Made by a program: the position numbers and the translations under genes. The notes under the pieces are model-generated. The model was not told the origin of the DNA. It did no database searches and worked only from the letters and a program-made list of their open reading frames with translations. DNA of 15,519 bases. Source: JAAYCO01 sp964632015. Lineage in GTDB: Bacteria > Planctomycetota > Phycisphaerae > SM23-33. Positions within the stretch are counted from its first letter, which is position 1. Each line of letters begins with the position of its first letter. Positions 15,417-15,519 of the stretch are shown here, piece after piece. Where the stretch lies: NCBI GenBank assembly GCA_964632015.1, contig CAZWAT010000048.1, positions 1 through 15,519 of the forward strand. Reading direction: 5' to 3'.

Positions 15417-15519
15417 TCAGCCTTGGTTATCGATCTTCGCGAAAAACTTCCGGATGTATTCCATTGATTTCCGTTGAGCCTTGAGTTGCACTATCCGATC
15501 AAGCCTTCCAAACACCGCC
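15417..15519 (-). CDS. Unidentified protein, C-terminal fragment (5' end outside window)
   Basis: A minus-strand frame enters from the right edge and ends at TGA (15417-15419), giving 34 codons in the window. The visible tail is basic and helical and ends with RKFFAKIDNQG. It lies 32 bases before the fliFG start, so it is probably the preceding gene of the same operon. FlgB, FlgC or FliE often sits here in other bacteria. The tail does not show the usual C-terminus of any of these that I can recall, so I leave it unnamed. Confidence 0.5.
   Translation of the reverse strand, partial: AVFGRLDRIVQLKAQRKSMEYIRKFFAKIDNQG

Noticed and set aside
1..15519. CRISPR arrays, tRNA or rRNA genes, insertion sequences
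   Set aside because: I saw no regularly spaced repeats, cloverleaf-like segments, rRNA stretches or transposase motifs.

Overview
The window is almost entirely one flagellar gene cluster read on the minus strand, flanked at the low-coordinate end by three unrelated-looking genes. Moderate-to-high GC, gene order, exported-protein style and the presence of DapF fit a flagellated Gram-negative bacterium. My best guess is a Planctomycetota member of the Phycisphaerae type, but that is inference from general familiarity and no marker gene here proves it.

Layout, following minus-strand transcription from the high-coordinate end. 15519-15417 holds the 3' end of an unidentified gene. 15384-13663 is one continuous reading frame encoding a FliF-FliG fusion (MS-ring plus rotor). 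Then come fliH, fliI, fliJ, a minimal fliN-type SpoA protein, fliO, fliP, fliQ, fliR, a truncated flhB, flhA, flhF and flhG, ending at 3824. From fliH onward the genes overlap or sit 14 nt apart or less, so they are very probably one translationally coupled operon whose promoter lies outside the window. A 262-bp gap (3562-3823) carries a good housekeeping-type promoter and a 14-bp direct repeat in front of a FliA/WhiG-type sigma factor gene (3561-2767). A strong intrinsic terminator (2686-2744) separates sigma from dapF (2671-1832). dapF converges with a plus-strand PHP-domain phosphoesterase gene (686-1549). The PHP gene is divergent from a partial exported-protein gene that starts with GTG at 450 and runs off the left edge.

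How the genes work together: the fusion protein would form the membrane ring and cytoplasmic rotor. FliH, FliI and FliJ form the export ATPase complex. FliO, FliP, FliQ, FliR, FlhB and FlhA make the membrane export gate. FlhF and FlhG set flagellar position and number. The sigma factor would drive late flagellar genes located elsewhere.

The exciting part is how reduced this machine is. FliF and FliG are naturally fused with loss of the FliG N-terminal domain. The FliG middle domain and the FliF beta-collar appear shortened. Several torque-helix charges differ from the classical pattern. FlhB stops just before its autocleaving cytoplasmic domain. FliP has no signal peptide, the FliN-like protein is a bare SpoA domain, and no fliM, fliL or fliK is seen in the window. 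Together these suggest a lineage-specific streamlined flagellar motor and export gate.
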